This document shows positions 47,560-55,531 of a DNA stretch of 64,000 bases, piece after piece. The DNA comes from Mycolicibacterium sp. 018/SC-01/001. GTDB taxonomy: Bacteria; Actinomycetota; Actinomycetes; Mycobacteriales; Mycobacteriaceae. The first letter of the stretch is position 1. Every line of letters starts with the position of its first letter. The stretch lies in contig NZ_VKAA01000008.1 in NCBI RefSeq assembly GCF_007096635.1, forward strand, positions 124,001-188,000, written 5' to 3'. The translations under genes and the position numbers were made by a program. The notes beneath the pieces are model-generated. The model saw only the letters and a list, made by a program, of their open reading frames with translations, was not told the DNA's origin and did no database searches.

Positions 47560-47637
47560 GTCGACCCAGCGTAGCCGCCTGTTAAGGGCTTCTTCGCAGG
47601 ATTGGCAGCGCCGGTGCGTGTGGCATCATCAGGTTCC

Positions 47638-48432
47638 GTGAGCTTGGCCAAGACGCTGATGCCGGTGCCCGACGGGCACCCGGACGTATTCGACATCGAG
47701 TGGCCGTTGCGCGTGGCCGACGTCGATCGTGAAGGCCGGCTGAAGTTCGACGCGGCGACCAGGCACATCCAGGACATCGGCACCGATCAGCTGCGGGAGA
47801 TGGGTTACGAGGAGACCCACCCGCTGTGGATCGTGCGCCGGACGATGATCGACATGATCGAGCCGATCGTGTTCAAGGACATCCTGCGGTTGCGGCGCTG
47901 GTGCTCGGGCACGTCGAACCGGTGGTGCGAGATGCGGGTGCGGATCGAGGGGCGCAAGGGCGGGCTCGTCGAGTCCGAGGCGTTCTGGATCAACATCAAC
48001 CGCGAGACGCAGGGGCCGGCGCGGATCGCCGACGACTTCATCGAGGGGTTGCGCCGGACGACGAGCGAGGGCCGGTTGCGATGGAAGGCGTACCTGACGG
48101 CGGGGTCGCGTCAGGACGCCGAACAGATCCGCGACTTTCCGGTGCGGGTGAGCGACATCGACATCTTCGACCACATGAACAACTCGGTGTACTGGTCGGT
48201 GGTGGAGGACTACCTGAACGCTCACCCCGAACTGATGCGGGTACCGCTGCGGGTGACAATCGAACACGATCTGCCGGTGGCCCTCGGCGACAAATTGGAG
48301 ATCCTGCAGCACACGTATCCGGCCGGATCGACGGACAAGTTCGGCCCGGAGCTCGCCGATCGGAGTGTTACAACGCTCACATATGCGGTCGGCGATGAGG
48401 TCAAAGCGGTCGCCGCGATCTTCCCGCTCTGA
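47638..48432 (+). CDS. Acyl-ACP thioesterase-like hotdog protein (Rv0466-like)
   Basis: A 264-residue double-hotdog protein of the FatA/FatB thioesterase type. It shows LRVADVDREGRLKFDAATRH, LWIVRRTMIDM, and in the second half DIDIFDHMNNSVYWSVVEDY with the conserved Asn and nearby residues. It would release fatty acids from acyl-ACP or acyl-CoA in the cytoplasm. GTG 47638 (VSLAKTLMPVPDG) is preferred; the open frame starts at 47602 but overlaps the divergent promoter. It lies between ramB and icl1 as in M. tuberculosis. Confidence 0.85.
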   Translation: MSLAKTLMPVPDGHPDVFDIEWPLRVADVDREGRLKFDAATRHIQDIGTDQLREMGYEETHPLWIVRRTMIDMIEPIVFKDILRLRRWCSGTSNRWCEMRVRIEGRKGGLVESEAFWININRETQGPARIADDFIEGLRRTTSEGRLRWKAYLTAGSRQDAEQIRDFPVRVSDIDIFDHMNNSVYWSVVEDYLNAHPELMRVPLRVTIEHDLPVALGDKLEILQHTYPAGSTDKFGPELADRSVTTLTYAVGDEVKAVAAIFPL

Positions 48433-48446
48433 ATCGCTCCACCAAA

Positions 48447-48462
48447 CAGTACGGGCGTACTG
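48447..48462. promoter_or_regulatory. Perfect palindrome CAGTACG-GG-CGTACTG upstream of icl1
   Basis: Seven-base arms around a 2-bp centre, beginning 15 nt after the thioesterase stop. The geometry suits a TetR-type dimer. No regulator is assigned. Confidence 0.5.
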
Positions 48463-48494
48463 ACCTGCGACGATCTGTTACCGCCGGGTAACTT

Positions 48495-48508
48495 CTGAAC
48501 CGGTTCAG
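48495..48508. promoter_or_regulatory. Perfect 14-bp palindrome CTGAACCGGTTCAG upstream of icl1
   Basis: The core AACCGGTT has the AACnnGTT pattern of KstR-type TetR operators, but the outer T and A that complete that consensus are out of place. It lies about 160 nt before the icl1 start. Confidence 0.5.
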
Positions 48509-48520
48509 CTGTGTCGAGCC

Positions 48521-48572
48521 TTCGCAAAATTAGCAACATCCCGCGGCTCGTTGGCGAAAGTTTACAAGCTAA
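48521..48572. promoter_or_regulatory. Candidate RamB boxes upstream of icl1
   Basis: TTCGCAAAATTAGC (48521-48534) and AAAGTTTACAAG (about 48558-48569) resemble the AAAGTTTGCAAA-like RamB box recalled from Corynebacterium, in opposite orientations and with a few mismatches. ramB itself is 1 kb away, which supports the reading. Confidence 0.45.
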
Positions 48573-48619
48573 ACGGGTGGACCTGCGGTTATGCCGTGAT
48601 GCATCCTCGTCTTAGCAGT

Positions 48620-48635
48620 CCGGTGAATTCACCGG
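48620..48635. promoter_or_regulatory. Perfect 16-bp palindrome CCGGTGAATTCACCGG in the icl1 leader
   Basis: Located 36 nt before the icl1 ATG, so it overlaps the probable promoter or 5' untranslated region. The half-sites GGTGA/TCACC touch with no spacer, unlike a CRP site. It could be an operator or an mRNA hairpin just above the ribosome site GAAGGAG. Confidence 0.55.
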
Positions 48636-48670
48636 GACGTTAACAACAGTTTGAAGGAGTGGGTCACCTC

Positions 48671-49963
48671 ATGACCAAGTCGACCGTGGGCACGCCGAAG
48701 TCCCCCGAACAGATCCAGCACGACTGGGACCACAACCCCCGCTGGAAGGGCATCACCCGCACCTACACGCCCAAGGACGTCGTCGCCCTGCAGGGCACGG
48801 TCGTCGAAGAGGCGACCCTGGCCCGCCGCGGCGCCGAGGTGCTGTGGGAGCAGCTGCACGAGATGGACTTCGTGAACTCGCTCGGCGCCCTGACCGGCAA
48901 CATGGCCGTGCAGCAGGTGCGCGCCGGCCTCAAGGCCATCTACCTGTCCGGGTGGCAGGTCGCCGGTGATGCGAACCTCTCCGGTCACACCTACCCCGAC
49001 CAGAGCCTCTACCCGGCCAACTCGGTGCCGCAGGTCATCCGCCGCATCAACAACGCGCTGCTGCGCGCCGACGAGATCGCCAAGGTCGAGGGTGACACCT
49101 CGGTGGAGAACTGGCTGGCCCCGATCGTCGCCGACGGTGAGGCCGGCTTCGGTGGCGCGCTGAACGTCTACGAGCTGCAGAAGGCGATGATCGCCGCCGG
49201 TGTCGCCGGGTCGCACTGGGAGGACCAGCTGGCCTCGGAGAAGAAGTGCGGCCACCTCGGTGGCAAGGTGCTGATCCCCACCCAGCAGCACATCCGCACC
49301 CTGACTTCGGCCCGCCTCGCGGCCGACGTCGCCGACGTCCCGACCGTCGTCATCGCCCGTACCGATGCCGAGGCGGCGACGCTGATCACCTCCGACGTCG
49401 ACGAGCGCGACCAGCCGTTCATCACCGGTGACCGCACCGCCGAGGGCTTCTACCGCGTCAAGAACGGTCTCGAGCCCTGCATCGCGCGCGCCAAGGCCTA
49501 CGCGCCGTACTCCGACCTCATCTGGATGGAGACCGGCACGCCGGACCTGGAGCTGGCCAAGAAGTTCGCCGAGGGTGTCAAGAGCGAGTTCCCGGACCAG
49601 ATGCTGGCCTACAACTGCTCGCCGTCGTTCAACTGGAAGCAGCACCTCGACGACGACACGATCGCCAAGTTCCAGCGCGAGCTGGGCGCGATGGGCTTCA
49701 AGTTCCAGTTCATCACCCTCGCCGGCTTCCACGCCCTCAACTACTCGATGTTCGATCTGGCCTACGGCTACGCCCGCAACCAGATGAGCGCCTACGTCGA
49801 GCTGCAGGAGCGCGAGTTCGCCGCCGAGAGCCGTGGTTACACCGCGACCAAGCACCAGCGCGAGGTCGGCGCCGGCTACTTCGACCGGATCGCCACCACC
49901 GTGGACCCGACCAGCTCGACCACCGCGCTCGCGGGCTCGACCGAAGAGGGCCAGTTCCACTGA
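48671..49963 (+). CDS. icl1: Isocitrate lyase
   Basis: A 430-residue enzyme that splits isocitrate to succinate and glyoxylate (and methylisocitrate in the methylcitrate cycle), needed for growth on acetate and fatty acids. The catalytic loop is [11 protein letters not shown] with C193. FTHWEDQL-like [18 protein letters not shown] and [12 protein letters not shown] are also present. The ATG at 48671 follows GAAGGAG with about 11-nt spacing; the in-frame codon four positions earlier is less likely. The length is two residues over M. tuberculosis Icl1. The 238-bp upstream region holds RamB-like boxes and three perfect palindromes, indicating layered control. A strong terminator follows. Confidence 0.97.
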   Translation: MTKSTVGTPKSPEQIQHDWDHNPRWKGITRTYTPKDVVALQGTVVEEATLARRGAEVLWEQLHEMDFVNSLGALTGNMAVQQVRAGLKAIYLSGWQVAGDANLSGHTYPDQSLYPANSVPQVIRRINNALLRADEIAKVEGDTSVENWLAPIVADGEAGFGGALNVYELQKAMIAAGVAGSHWEDQLASEKKCGHLGGKVLIPTQQHIRTLTSARLAADVADVPTVVIARTDAEAATLITSDVDERDQPFITGDRTAEGFYRVKNGLEPCIARAKAYAPYSDLIWMETGTPDLELAKKFAEGVKSEFPDQMLAYNCSPSFNWKQHLDDDTIAKFQRELGAMGFKFQFITLAGFHALNYSMFDLAYGYARNQMSAYVELQEREFAAESRGYTATKHQREVGAGYFDRIATTVDPTSSTTALAGSTEEGQFH

Positions 49964-50037
49964 CGATGCGCGGCCCCCAGGCCGCGAGGAGGAAGTGGAA
50001 CCGATGAGCCGGAGCCACTGAGAATCGCTGTTGATAA

Positions 50038-50079
50038 CGTCAGGCCCCGTCCGAATCTCGGGCGGGGCCTGACGCTTTT
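50038..50079 (+). terminator. Rho-independent terminator after icl1
   Basis: CGTCAGGCCCCG (50038-50049) pairs perfectly with CGGGGCCTGACG (50063-50074), with an inner CCGA/TCGG pairing in the loop, followed by CTTTTC. This separates icl1 from fadB2, which has its own GAGGAG ribosome site immediately downstream. Confidence 0.8.
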
Positions 50080-50091
50080 CGAGGAGAGCTA

Positions 50092-50946
50092 GTGAGCATT
50101 GAACGTGTGGGCGTCGTCGGCGCCGGGCAGATGGGCGGCGGCATCGCCGAGGTGTGTGCCAAATCCGGCGCGCACGTCGTGGTCTACGAGCCCACGCAGG
50201 AGTTGGTCGAGGCCGGTCGGGCCCGGATCACCGCGTCGCTGGAACGGGCCAAGGCCAAGGGCAAGCTGGCGGCCGACGATTTCGAGATCACGCAGGCGCG
50301 CCTCGTCTACACCAGCGACCTCGCCGACCTGGCCGACCGCCAGCTGGTGATCGAGGCGATCGTCGAGAACGAGGCCGTCAAGGCCAAGGTCTTCGCTCAG
50401 CTCGACGAGATCGTCACCGACCCCGACGCGGTGCTGGCGTCGAACACCTCGAGCATCCCGATCATGAAAATCGCTGCGGCGACCAAGAATCCGAGCCGCG
50501 TGCTGGGGCTGCACTTCTTCAACCCGGTGCCGGTTCTCCCGCTGGTCGAGGTGATCAACACGCTGGTGACCTCCGACGAGGCGATCGCGCGGGTGGAGAA
50601 GTTCGCCGGGGAGACGCTGGGCAAGAAGGTGGTTCGCTGCGGTGACCGCTCGGGTTTCATCGTCAACGCCCTGCTGGTGCCGTACCTGCTGTCGGCGATC
50701 CGGATGGCCGAGGCCGGGGTGGCCAGCGTCGAGGACATCGACACCGCCGTCGTCGCGGGGCTCTCGCACCCGATGGGCCCGCTGCGATTGAGCGACCTGA
50801 TCGGTCTGGACACGATGAAGCTGATCGCGGACTCGATGTACGACGAGTACAAGGACGCGCACTACGCGCCACCGCCGCTGCTGCAGCGGATGGTGGAGGC
50901 CGGGCAGCTGGGCAAGAAGACGGGCCAGGGCTTCTACACCTACTGA
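50092..50946 (+). CDS. fadB2: 3-hydroxybutyryl-CoA dehydrogenase
   Basis: A 284-residue NAD-dependent enzyme oxidising 3-hydroxyacyl-CoA to 3-ketoacyl-CoA, in beta-oxidation or the reverse. The Rossmann motif is GVVGAGQMGGGIAEVCA at the N-terminus. The family signature follows in the stretch RVLGLHFFNPVPVLPLVEV, with the catalytic His there. The dimer domain contains SHPMGPLRLSDLIGLDTM. The GTG start at 50092 follows GAGGAGAG. It corresponds to Rv0468. The gene follows icl1 but the hairpin between them probably gives it partly separate expression. An inverted-repeat cassette begins 4 nt after its stop. Confidence 0.94.
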   Translation: MSIERVGVVGAGQMGGGIAEVCAKSGAHVVVYEPTQELVEAGRARITASLERAKAKGKLAADDFEITQARLVYTSDLADLADRQLVIEAIVENEAVKAKVFAQLDEIVTDPDAVLASNTSSIPIMKIAAATKNPSRVLGLHFFNPVPVLPLVEVINTLVTSDEAIARVEKFAGETLGKKVVRCGDRSGFIVNALLVPYLLSAIRMAEAGVASVEDIDTAVVAGLSHPMGPLRLSDLIGLDTMKLIADSMYDEYKDAHYAPPPLLQRMVEAGQLGKKTGQGFYTY

Positions 50947-50950
50947 CCGC

Positions 50951-51007
50951 CGCGCCGAGTGCACGCTTTCTGACGAGTTCTCCCGCTTTTTCCGTCACAA
51001 ACCGTGC
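50951..51007 (+). repeat. Left inverted repeat of the AbiEi/DUF559 cassette
   Basis: 57 bp beginning CGCGCCGAGTGCACGCTTTC and ending GTCACAAACCGTGC. The reverse complement at 51892-51948 matches it over the full length with a 2-nt gap and a few mismatches in the middle. It begins 4 nt after the fadB2 stop. Confidence 0.85.
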
Positions 51008-51047
51008 AGTCGGGAACCGGGCGAGTGCCCTGTGCGCCTAACCAGGT

Positions 51048-51905
51048 GTGGGGGACATCATCATCGTGGGCTCCGAGGCGCTTGCTGCAGGCTCGGTGAC
51101 TCGCCAGGATCTGCGGCGCCGGTACGTGAAGCTGCATCACAACGTCTATGCACCCAACGGTTTCGCACTGACTGCGCGCGACCGTGCCTATGCAGCCTGG
51201 CTGTGGTCCCGCCGCAGCGCCACACTCGCCGGACTGTCGGCTGCAGCGATGCACGGCTCCCGATGGCTACCCGCCGAAGGCCCGGCCGAGCTCACCCGCG
51301 TGCGATGCGGAAGCCCGCCAGGCATCGCGATCCACCGTGAAGTCCTCCGCGACGACGAAACCTGTCTCGTGCAGAGCATCGACTGCACGACCGTGGCACG
51401 CACGATCTTCGACATCGGTCGTCGAATCCCGAGCGACGAGGCGGTGATTCGCATCGACGCGCTTCTCAACGCCACCCGCATTCCGGTCGACGACGTGGCC
51501 GTCGTCGCGTCCCGTCATCCCGGCGCACGTGGAATCCGCCGACTGCGGCAGGTCATGGCACTCGTCGACGGGGGCGCCGAGTCTCCGCAGGAAAGTCGGC
51601 TGCGCCTGATACTCCTGCGGGCGGGCCTGCCCCGGCCGCGAACTCAGGTGCCGATCATCGGTGACGCCGGCCGGGTGATCCGCCGTATCGACATCGGCTG
51701 GCCCGAGTACGGCGTCGGGGTGGAGTACGACGGCGAGCACCACTGGACGGACCCTCGAACTCACGCCGAGGACATCAACCGCTTGGAATTCCTCGCCGCG
51801 CGCGGCTGGGCGATCGTTCGGGTCAGCGGGCGACACATGGGCGATCCTGCCGCCGTCGTCGCGCGGGTGAGGGCGGCGCTTCTCCCGCGAATGCACGGTT
51901 TGTGA
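51048..51905 (+). CDS. AbiEi-like/DUF559 endonuclease-fold protein
   Basis: A 285-residue protein. The N-terminal part (VTRQDLRRRYVKLHHNVYAP, then YAAWLWSRRSATLAGLSAAA) resembles the AbiEi-type winged-helix region found in many actinobacterial proteins. The C-terminal part (about 180-280) resembles DUF559/Vsr-like nucleases: ESRLRLILLRAGLPRPRTQV, DIGWPEYGVGVEYDGEHHW, then FLAARGWAIVRVSGRHM. D and E in that block could bind metal. The start is GTG 51048; no strong ribosome site is visible. The stop codon lies inside the right inverted repeat. A defence, toxin-antitoxin or selfish role is possible; function is unproven. Confidence 0.72.
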   Translation: MGDIIIVGSEALAAGSVTRQDLRRRYVKLHHNVYAPNGFALTARDRAYAAWLWSRRSATLAGLSAAAMHGSRWLPAEGPAELTRVRCGSPPGIAIHREVLRDDETCLVQSIDCTTVARTIFDIGRRIPSDEAVIRIDALLNATRIPVDDVAVVASRHPGARGIRRLRQVMALVDGGAESPQESRLRLILLRAGLPRPRTQVPIIGDAGRVIRRIDIGWPEYGVGVEYDGEHHWTDPRTHAEDINRLEFLAARGWAIVRVSGRHMGDPAAVVARVRAALLPRMHGL

Positions 51906-51948
51906 CGGGAAATGAGGGGAGAACGTCATAAAGCGTGCACTCGGCGCG
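51892..51948 (-). repeat. Right inverted repeat of the AbiEi/DUF559 cassette
   Basis: Mirror partner of 50951-51007. It starts at TGCACGGTTTGTGAC, which encodes the last residues and stop of the cassette gene, and ends in GTGCACTCGGCGCG, 13 nt from the ppk2 stop. Confidence 0.85.
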
Positions 51949-51961
51949 CGAGGCACCCAGC

Positions 51962-52828
51962 TCAGGCCTTCGCCAGCCTCTTCTTCTCCGCGGCCACGTC
52001 GAAGTCCGGCGGCGGCCACGACATGTTCAGGCCCTTGAGCGCCTCGATCATCAACTCGGTGATCGCCAGCCGGCTGTACCACTTCCTGTTGCACGGGACC
52101 ACATGCCAGGGCGCGTAGTCCGTCGACGTCCGCTCCAGCATCGCCTGGTAGGCCTCCTGGTACGCCGGCCACTTCAACCGCTCGTCGATGTCAGCGGGGT
52201 TGTACTTCCAGTACTTGTCCGGCCGCTCGAGGCGTTCGGCAAGCCGCTTCTTCTGCTCGTCCAGCGAGACGAACATCGCGACCTTCACCAACCGCATCCC
52301 GCCGTCGACCAGTTCCCGCTCGAACGCATTGATCTCGTCGTAGCGCGGCTCCCAGACCTCCGGCGGCACCAGGTCGTGCACGCGCACGATCAGCACGTCC
52401 TCGTAGTGGGAGCGGTCGAACACCCCGATGTGGCCCGCGGTCGGCAGCGCGTTGCGAATCCGCCACAGGTAGTGGTGCGACAGCTCCTCGGCGGTCGGCT
52501 TGCCGAAGCTGCGGTACTGGACCCCCTGCGGATTGCAGCCGCCCACAACGTGTTTGACGATGCCACCCTTGCCTGCGGTGTCCATGCCCTGCAGCACCAG
52601 CAGCACCGACCGGGTGTCACCCGAGCGGCTGTTGGCGTACAGCATCTCCTGCAGTTCGGCGAACCGGACGTTGCGCTCCTCCTGCAGCGTGGGCGCGTCC
52701 GACTTGGTCCCGCGGAACCCCGGCGTCGACTCCGCGTCGATGTCGGCCACCTGGTCACCGGGGGTGTAGCGCAACAGCGACGACGGCTCGTGCGACCACA
52801 GTGACGGCAGATCGAGGGGTTCGTTCAC
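51962..52828 (-). CDS. ppk2: Polyphosphate kinase 2 family protein
   Basis: A 288-residue PPK2-fold kinase. Walker A is LVLQGMDTAGKGGIVKHVVG. The Walker B region is GVFDRSHYEDVLIVRVHDLV, and the lid region contains SLDEQKKRLAERLERPDKYW. The block NPQGVQYRSFGKPTAEEL fits the class III group, which phosphorylates nucleotides from polyphosphate. GTG 52828 (VNEPLDLPSLWSHE) is chosen, giving a 4-nt gap after the TetR stop; a TTG at 52840 is an alternative. It is probably co-transcribed with the TetR gene. It differs from the PPK2 at the window start, so the genome has at least two. Confidence 0.88.
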   Translation of the reverse strand: MNEPLDLPSLWSHEPSSLLRYTPGDQVADIDAESTPGFRGTKSDAPTLQEERNVRFAELQEMLYANSRSGDTRSVLLVLQGMDTAGKGGIVKHVVGGCNPQGVQYRSFGKPTAEELSHHYLWRIRNALPTAGHIGVFDRSHYEDVLIVRVHDLVPPEVWEPRYDEINAFERELVDGGMRLVKVAMFVSLDEQKKRLAERLERPDKYWKYNPADIDERLKWPAYQEAYQAMLERTSTDYAPWHVVPCNRKWYSRLAITELMIEALKGLNMSWPPPDFDVAAEKKRLAKA

Positions 52829-52832
52829 CGGT

Positions 52833-53537
52833 CTAGTCAAGCAGTCTGGTCGGCAATTCCGGGGAGGGATGGGCTTCCGAGCGGAATCGCTCGAGCGACC
52901 CGCCCACCTCGACGATGCCGCACAGTGCGCTCCACGACAACATCGTCAGGTAGTCGATCAGCTCGTCGGCGCTCATCCGCGGATGCGACATCCACGAGTG
53001 CGTGGCGAGCTGGACGCCGCCGACGATGTGGTACGCCCACGGCTCGACCCCGCCGGTGTCCATGCCGACCGACACCATGCGCCTGCGCAGCATCACCGCG
53101 AGCATGCGGGCGATGATCCGCTCGGACTCGACGACCGCCTTGCTCTTGCTCGCCGAGTTGTTGGCCATGACGAACCGGTACGGCTCCGGCTCGGCCGCCA
53201 CCGTCGCCACGTAGACGCGGATGATCTCCCGCGTCAGCGCGTACCCGTCCAGGTTCGACGACAGCGCGGCCGCCATGTTGGGGATCAGCGTCGTCTGGGC
53301 GAATCGCATCATCACCGCAGTGGTCAGGTCGTTCTTGTCGACGAAGTAGCGGTACAGCACGGTCTTGGAGACCCCGATGTCCGCGGCGATCTCGTCCATG
53401 CTGACGTTGCTGCCGAGGCGGCGAATGGCTTCCAGCGTGCCATCCACCAATTCGTTGCGGCGTTCGACCTTGTGCCGATGCCAGCGCTTTTTGCGCCCAT
53501 CGGTCTTGACCGCCACCGGGGGTGATTGTTGTGCCAC
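52833..53537 (-). CDS. madR: TetR-family regulator (Rv0472c/MadR-like)
   Basis: A 234-residue TetR protein. The basic leader (GRKKRWHRHKVERRNELVDG) precedes the helix-turn-helix NVSMDEIAADIGVSKTVLYR. A ligand-binding domain of about 160 residues follows. Position between fadB2/ppk2 and the DUF445 gene, and the long basic leader, match Rv0472c. I recall that protein as MadR, an acyl-CoA-responsive regulator of mycolate desaturase genes; the symbol rests on synteny. The GTG start at 53537 is divergent from the DUF445 gene across 83 bp, where an autoregulatory site would be expected. Confidence 0.82.
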   Translation of the reverse strand: MAQQSPPVAVKTDGRKKRWHRHKVERRNELVDGTLEAIRRLGSNVSMDEIAADIGVSKTVLYRYFVDKNDLTTAVMMRFAQTTLIPNMAAALSSNLDGYALTREIIRVYVATVAAEPEPYRFVMANNSASKSKAVVESERIIARMLAVMLRRRMVSVGMDTGGVEPWAYHIVGGVQLATHSWMSHPRMSADELIDYLTMLSWSALCGIVEVGGSLERFRSEAHPSPELPTRLLD

Positions 53538-53620
53538 GTTCGCGGTGATCCGTTCCTTCGTCCTCGTCGATAATACGGCGGTCGAGGGTTCGCGGTCGCC
53601 CGCGCTGGGAAGATGTAGGC

Positions 53621-54946
53621 GTGGCTCATCGAGTGAACGTCCCTGACGCCGGGCAGCGGCCCCGTGCGAGCTTCGCCGAGAAACTCGCGGGAGCGGATTC
53701 TCCGGCCGATGAGGAACGTCGGCGCGCGCTGCGGCGCATGAAGGCCGTCGCGCTGAGTTTCCTGATCGGCGCCACGGTGGTCTTCCTGGTGTGCACCTGG
53801 AGGCAGACCCAGGGCGCGCCGGGGTGGGTGGGTTACGTCCGCGCGGCTGCAGAAGCCGGCATGGTCGGTGCGTTGGCGGACTGGTTCGCGGTGACCGCTC
53901 TGTTCAGGCACCCGCTGGGCCTGCCGATCCCACACACCGCGATCATCAAACGCAAGAAGGACCAGCTCGGCGAGGGCCTGAGCGACTTCGTGCGGGAGAA
54001 CTTCCTGTCCCCGGAGAACGTGGAGACCAAGCTGCGCGACGCCGACGTGGCCAGCCGCGCCGGAAAGTGGCTGGCCGAGCCGGTGAACGCCGAGCGGGTG
54101 GCCGCCGAGGTGTCGACCGTGGCCCGGGTCCTGCTGGAGATGCTGCGCGACGAGGACGTGCAGCAGATGCTGGACCGGATGATCGTCAAACGCATCGCCG
54201 AGCCGCAGTGGGGGCCGCCGGTCGGCCGGGTGTTGTCCTCGCTGCTGGAAGAGGGCCGGCAGGAGGCGCTGCTGCAGCTGCTCGCCGATCGCGCGTTCCA
54301 GTGGTCGCTGGGCGCCGGCGAGGTCATCGAGCGGGTCATCGAACGTGATTCGCCGACGTGGTCGCCCCGCTGGGTGGATCACGTGGTGGGCGACCGCATC
54401 CACCGGGAGCTGATGGACTTCACCGACAAGGTGCGCCGCAACCCCGACCACGAGCTGCGCCGCTCGGCGACGAAGTTCCTCTTCGAGTTCGCCGACGACC
54501 TGCAGCGCGATGAGGCGACGATCCAGAAGGCCGAGAACGTCAAGGCGCAGATCATGGCCCGCGACGAGGTGGCCCGCGCCGCCGAGACCGCATGGGGCGC
54601 CGCCAAGCGCATCATCCTGGAGTCGGTCGACGATCCGTCCTCGGCCCTGCGTACCCGCATCGCCGACACCGTCGTGCGCATCGGTGAGTCCGTCCGAGAC
54701 GACGCGGATCTGCGGGACAAGGTCGACAACTGGGTCGTGCGCGGCGCCCAGCATCTGGTGAGCCAGTACGGGGCGGAGATCACCACGATCATCACCGACA
54801 CCATCGAGCGCTGGGACGCCGACGAGGCCAGCCGCCGCATCGAGTTGCACGTCGGTCGTGACCTGCAGTTCATCCGCATCAACGGCACCGTGGTGGGGTC
54901 GATCGCCGGACTGGTCATCTACACGATCGCCCAGCTACTGTTCTGA
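53621..54946 (+). CDS. DUF445 membrane protein (Rv0473-like)
   Basis: A 441-residue protein. Two N-terminal hydrophobic segments lie near residues 48-65 and 75-95 (MKAVALSFLIGATVVFLV, then GMVGALADWFAVTALFRHPL). A long helical domain follows with repeated charged heptads. A C-terminal hydrophobic anchor closes the protein (GTVVGSIAGLVIYTIAQLLF). The ALADWFAVTALFRHP block is the DUF445 hallmark. The GTG start is at 53621. The function of the family is not established; the topology suggests a membrane-anchored coiled-coil protein. It is divergent from the TetR gene. Confidence 0.85.
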   Translation: MAHRVNVPDAGQRPRASFAEKLAGADSPADEERRRALRRMKAVALSFLIGATVVFLVCTWRQTQGAPGWVGYVRAAAEAGMVGALADWFAVTALFRHPLGLPIPHTAIIKRKKDQLGEGLSDFVRENFLSPENVETKLRDADVASRAGKWLAEPVNAERVAAEVSTVARVLLEMLRDEDVQQMLDRMIVKRIAEPQWGPPVGRVLSSLLEEGRQEALLQLLADRAFQWSLGAGEVIERVIERDSPTWSPRWVDHVVGDRIHRELMDFTDKVRRNPDHELRRSATKFLFEFADDLQRDEATIQKAENVKAQIMARDEVARAAETAWGAAKRIILESVDDPSSALRTRIADTVVRIGESVRDDADLRDKVDNWVVRGAQHLVSQYGAEITTIITDTIERWDADEASRRIELHVGRDLQFIRINGTVVGSIAGLVIYTIAQLLF

Positions 54947-54951
54947 CCTGC

Positions 54952-54993
54952 GCTAACTCAGTGCTTGCAAAAGTTAGCACTCCGCCGTACCGT
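54952..54993 (+). promoter_or_regulatory. Promoter and overlapping inverted repeats upstream of the XRE gene
   Basis: TTGCAA (54965-54970), a 17-nt spacer and TACCGT (54988-54993) form a plausible promoter. Two inverted repeats overlap it: GCTAACT/AGTTAGC (54952-54958 with 54972-54978) and AGTGCT/AGCACT (54960-54965 with 54976-54981). The layout suggests repression at the -35 element, perhaps by the XRE product itself. Confidence 0.5.
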
Positions 54994-55040
54994 GGAAATG
55001 TCGGTCATTCGGATACCCACGGCAGCGAAGGAGGCGAGCC

Positions 55041-55520
55041 ATGGCGCAGGACGAAAACCTTGCCGCGGTCGTCACCAACGCCGCTTCGGACATCGGCAGT
55101 TTCATTCGATCCCAGCGGGAAGCCGCGCAGGTTTCTGTGCGTCAGCTCGCCGAGAAGGCCGGTGTCAGCAATCCCTACCTCAGCCAGATCGAGCGGGGAT
55201 TGCGCAAACCCTCAGCGGACGTGCTGAACCAGATCGCCAAAGCGCTGAGGGTGTCGGCGGAGGTGCTCTACATCCGGGCGGGGATCCTCGAGCCCAGTGA
55301 GACGAACCAGGTGCGCGACGCCATCATCACCGACACGGCGATCAACGAGCGGCAGAAGCAGGTGCTGCTCGACATCTACTCCTCGTTCTGTCAGCAGAAC
55401 GAGGCGGCGCTGCTCGAGGCTGCCGCGCACGCGGACCAGCCCCCATCCGAAGACGATCAGAGCCTCTTGCAGATCACCGAATCACCTCGTGAATCACCTC
55501 AGACCTCCGTCCCCCACTGA
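55041..55520 (+). CDS. XRE-family transcriptional regulator (Rv0474-like)
   Basis: A 159-residue protein. The helix-turn-helix spans residues about 18-72 ([40 protein letters not shown]). A helical C-terminus contains [20 protein letters not shown] and then a Ser/Pro-rich tail. ATG 55041 follows GAAGGAGG. The gene ends 11 nt before hbhA and probably shares its transcript. Overlapping inverted repeats at its promoter suggest self-regulation. The place before hbhA matches Rv0474. Confidence 0.88.
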   Translation: MAQDENLAAVVTNAASDIGSFIRSQREAAQVSVRQLAEKAGVSNPYLSQIERGLRKPSADVLNQIAKALRVSAEVLYIRAGILEPSETNQVRDAIITDTAINERQKQVLLDIYSSFCQQNEAALLEAAAHADQPPSEDDQSLLQITESPRESPQTSVPH

Positions 55521-55531
55521 AAGGAATCACC

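Larger units (their letters stand above)
50951..51948 (+). mobile_element. Candidate single-gene cassette bounded by 57-bp inverted repeats
   Basis: A 998-bp unit: left repeat, about 40 bp of leader, one 285-aa gene, and a right repeat that includes the last codons of that gene. It fills the space between the fadB2 and ppk2 stops almost exactly. I see no transposase and no clear target duplication at the edges, so movement would need help in trans or another mechanism. Confidence 0.55.

Noticed and set aside
48620..48635. CRP/cAMP site at icl1
   Set aside because: Half-sites GGTGA/TCACC are adjacent; a CRP site needs a 6-bp spacer.
49969..50022. Tiny ORFs after icl1 (13 and 5 codons)
   Set aside because: Too short and lacking any support beyond chance start codons near a terminator.
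50951..51948. Insertion sequence between fadB2 and ppk2
   Set aside because: No transposase motif and no target duplication; described instead as a candidate non-IS cassette.
54973..54983. CIRCE (HrcA) element upstream of the XRE gene
   Set aside because: Only one half-site (TTAGCACTC) is present; the partner at the right spacing is missing.
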